Origin: Sediminibacterium goheungense
GTDB lineage: Bacteria > Bacteroidota > Bacteroidia > Chitinophagales > Chitinophagaceae
Direction of reading: 5' to 3'
Assembly (NCBI RefSeq): GCF_004361915.1
Contig: NZ_SNWP01000010.1
Location: forward strand, 1,080,050-1,144,049
Length of the DNA: 64,000 nt
The position numbers were made by a program, and so were the translations under genes. The notes beneath the pieces are model-generated. The model made no database searches and was not told the origin of the DNA. It was given only the letters and a program-made list of their open reading frames with translations. Shown piece after piece: positions 63,449-64,000 of the stretch. Every line of letters begins with the position of its first letter. Within the stretch, counting starts at the first letter, position 1.

Positions 63449-64000
63449 TTGAAAAATATCTTTTTTTTCATACGGCGTTATTTCACTTTTCTGAGCTTTT
63501 TGCTCTTGCAGGTAGTTGCCATCATATTACTGACCCGTTCCAGCACAACACATGAGGTCTTTTTTTCCGATGCTACCAGCGAACTTACCGGTAACCTGAA
63601 TAAACGCTACAGCAACCTTCGCAGCTATTTTAGCCTGGGAGAAACCAACAGACAGCTCGCAGAAGAGAATACCCGCTTAAAAAACCTGCTGGCATCCAAC
63701 AATATTGCGCCCGACAGTTCCCGGATCAACTATACAGATACCACCGTAAGAGATTCATCGGGCCGTTACCGAAAATTCACCTGGCTGCCTGCCCGCGTAA
63801 TAGGTAATACCGTAACCCTGCAAACCAATTTCCTTACCCTGGAAAGAGGCAGTAACCAGGGAGTGAAAAAAGGTATGGCAGTAGTGGGGCCGCAGGGTAT
63901 AGTAGGTGTAGTGGTAGAGATAAGCCCGAATATCAGTAAAGTCATGAGTCTTTTACACCGCAACAGCCGTGTAAGTGCCATGCTTAAAAAAGATAATAAT
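63449..64000 (+). CDS. mreC: MreC, 5' part (runs off the window)
   Basis: 184 codons to the window end. The only start that fits is TTG at 63449, since an in-frame TAG lies at 63437 and no ATG precedes the membrane helix. The product has a basic start, one membrane segment (FLSFLLLQVVAIILL), a coiled coil (ETNRQLAEENTRLKNLL) and the MreC beta domain (NFLTLERGSNQGVKKGMAVVGPQGIVG). It scaffolds the elongasome outside the membrane. It follows mreB. Confidence 0.92.
   Translation, partial: MKNIFFFIRRYFTFLSFLLLQVVAIILLTRSSTTHEVFFSDATSELTGNLNKRYSNLRSYFSLGETNRQLAEENTRLKNLLASNNIAPDSSRINYTDTTVRDSSGRYRKFTWLPARVIGNTVTLQTNFLTLERGSNQGVKKGMAVVGPQGIVGVVVEISPNISKVMSLLHRNSRVSAMLKKDNN

Overview
The window reads as chromosome of a member of the Bacteroidota, most likely family Chitinophagaceae. 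The grounds are moderate GC content, Bacteroidota-type promoter boxes (TAnnTTTG), weak or absent Shine-Dalgarno sequences, DUF1501/DUF1800 and WG-repeat proteins, a GldA-type ATPase, a DUF47-Pit phosphate module, a fused E1 alpha/beta dehydrogenase and many secreted paralogues of unknown function. I saw no phage, transposase, CRISPR array or plasmid genes. Most of the window is ordinary core and niche chromosome.

Layout. 1-90: 3' end of a tRNA-Leu and its terminator. 0.37-3.9 kb: a serine hydrolase translationally coupled to a LytS/LytTR two-component pair. 4-7.6 kb: a putative N-acetylhexosamine unit (GH109-like enzyme, NahK-like kinase, LacI regulator, palindromic operator). 8-13.7 kb: TauE exporter, then tig-clpP-clpP-clpX. 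13.8-19.2 kb: MmcQ/YjbR protein, 2-oxoacid:ferredoxin oxidoreductase alpha without its beta partner, BI-1 protein, fused 2-oxoacid dehydrogenase E1. 19.2-24.5 kb: an F420-type reductase, a DJ-1/alpha-beta hydrolase fusion divergent from an HxlR regulator, a SIMPL protein and a second serine hydrolase. 24.6-25.9 kb: an OprO/P-type porin behind a five-repeat PHO-box-like array. 26-30.8 kb: DUF1801 protein, HGxPGH lipoprotein, M19 dipeptidase, D-aminoacylase, prfA. 30.9-33.1 kb: three tandem secreted paralogues. 33.1-38.1 kb: galE, Pit/DUF47 phosphate uptake and a PhoR/PhoB-like pair. 38.3-44.6 kb: a possible clan-CD-like secreted protein, an MBL hydrolase and a large propeller/beta-barrel protein. 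44.7-50.2 kb: nth, ftsB-eno, GldA-like ATPase, MHS transporter. 50.3-57.1 kb: acs, a WG-repeat protein, DUF1501/DUF1800 pair. 57.2-64 kb: divergent OPT and POT peptide transporters, purD, mreB and the start of mreC.

The most unusual signal is not a gene. At least eleven places carry short elements built of degenerate tandem 7-mers, usually as two facing arms that form long hairpins. Several loci share a CCATNNN heptad while others keep the architecture with different words. Two run into the 3' end of a coding region (clpP1, purD), and one lies in frame inside the E1 alpha/beta gene, where it encodes the interdomain linker. One of them (44.6 kb) is a perfect 30-bp inverted repeat. I do not know a described family that matches.

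A second coherent story is phosphate: 11-bp-period TTANNA repeats before the porin, a weaker pair of such hexamers before DUF47-Pit, and a PhoR/PhoB-like pair about 1 kb from Pit suggest a local Pho regulon.
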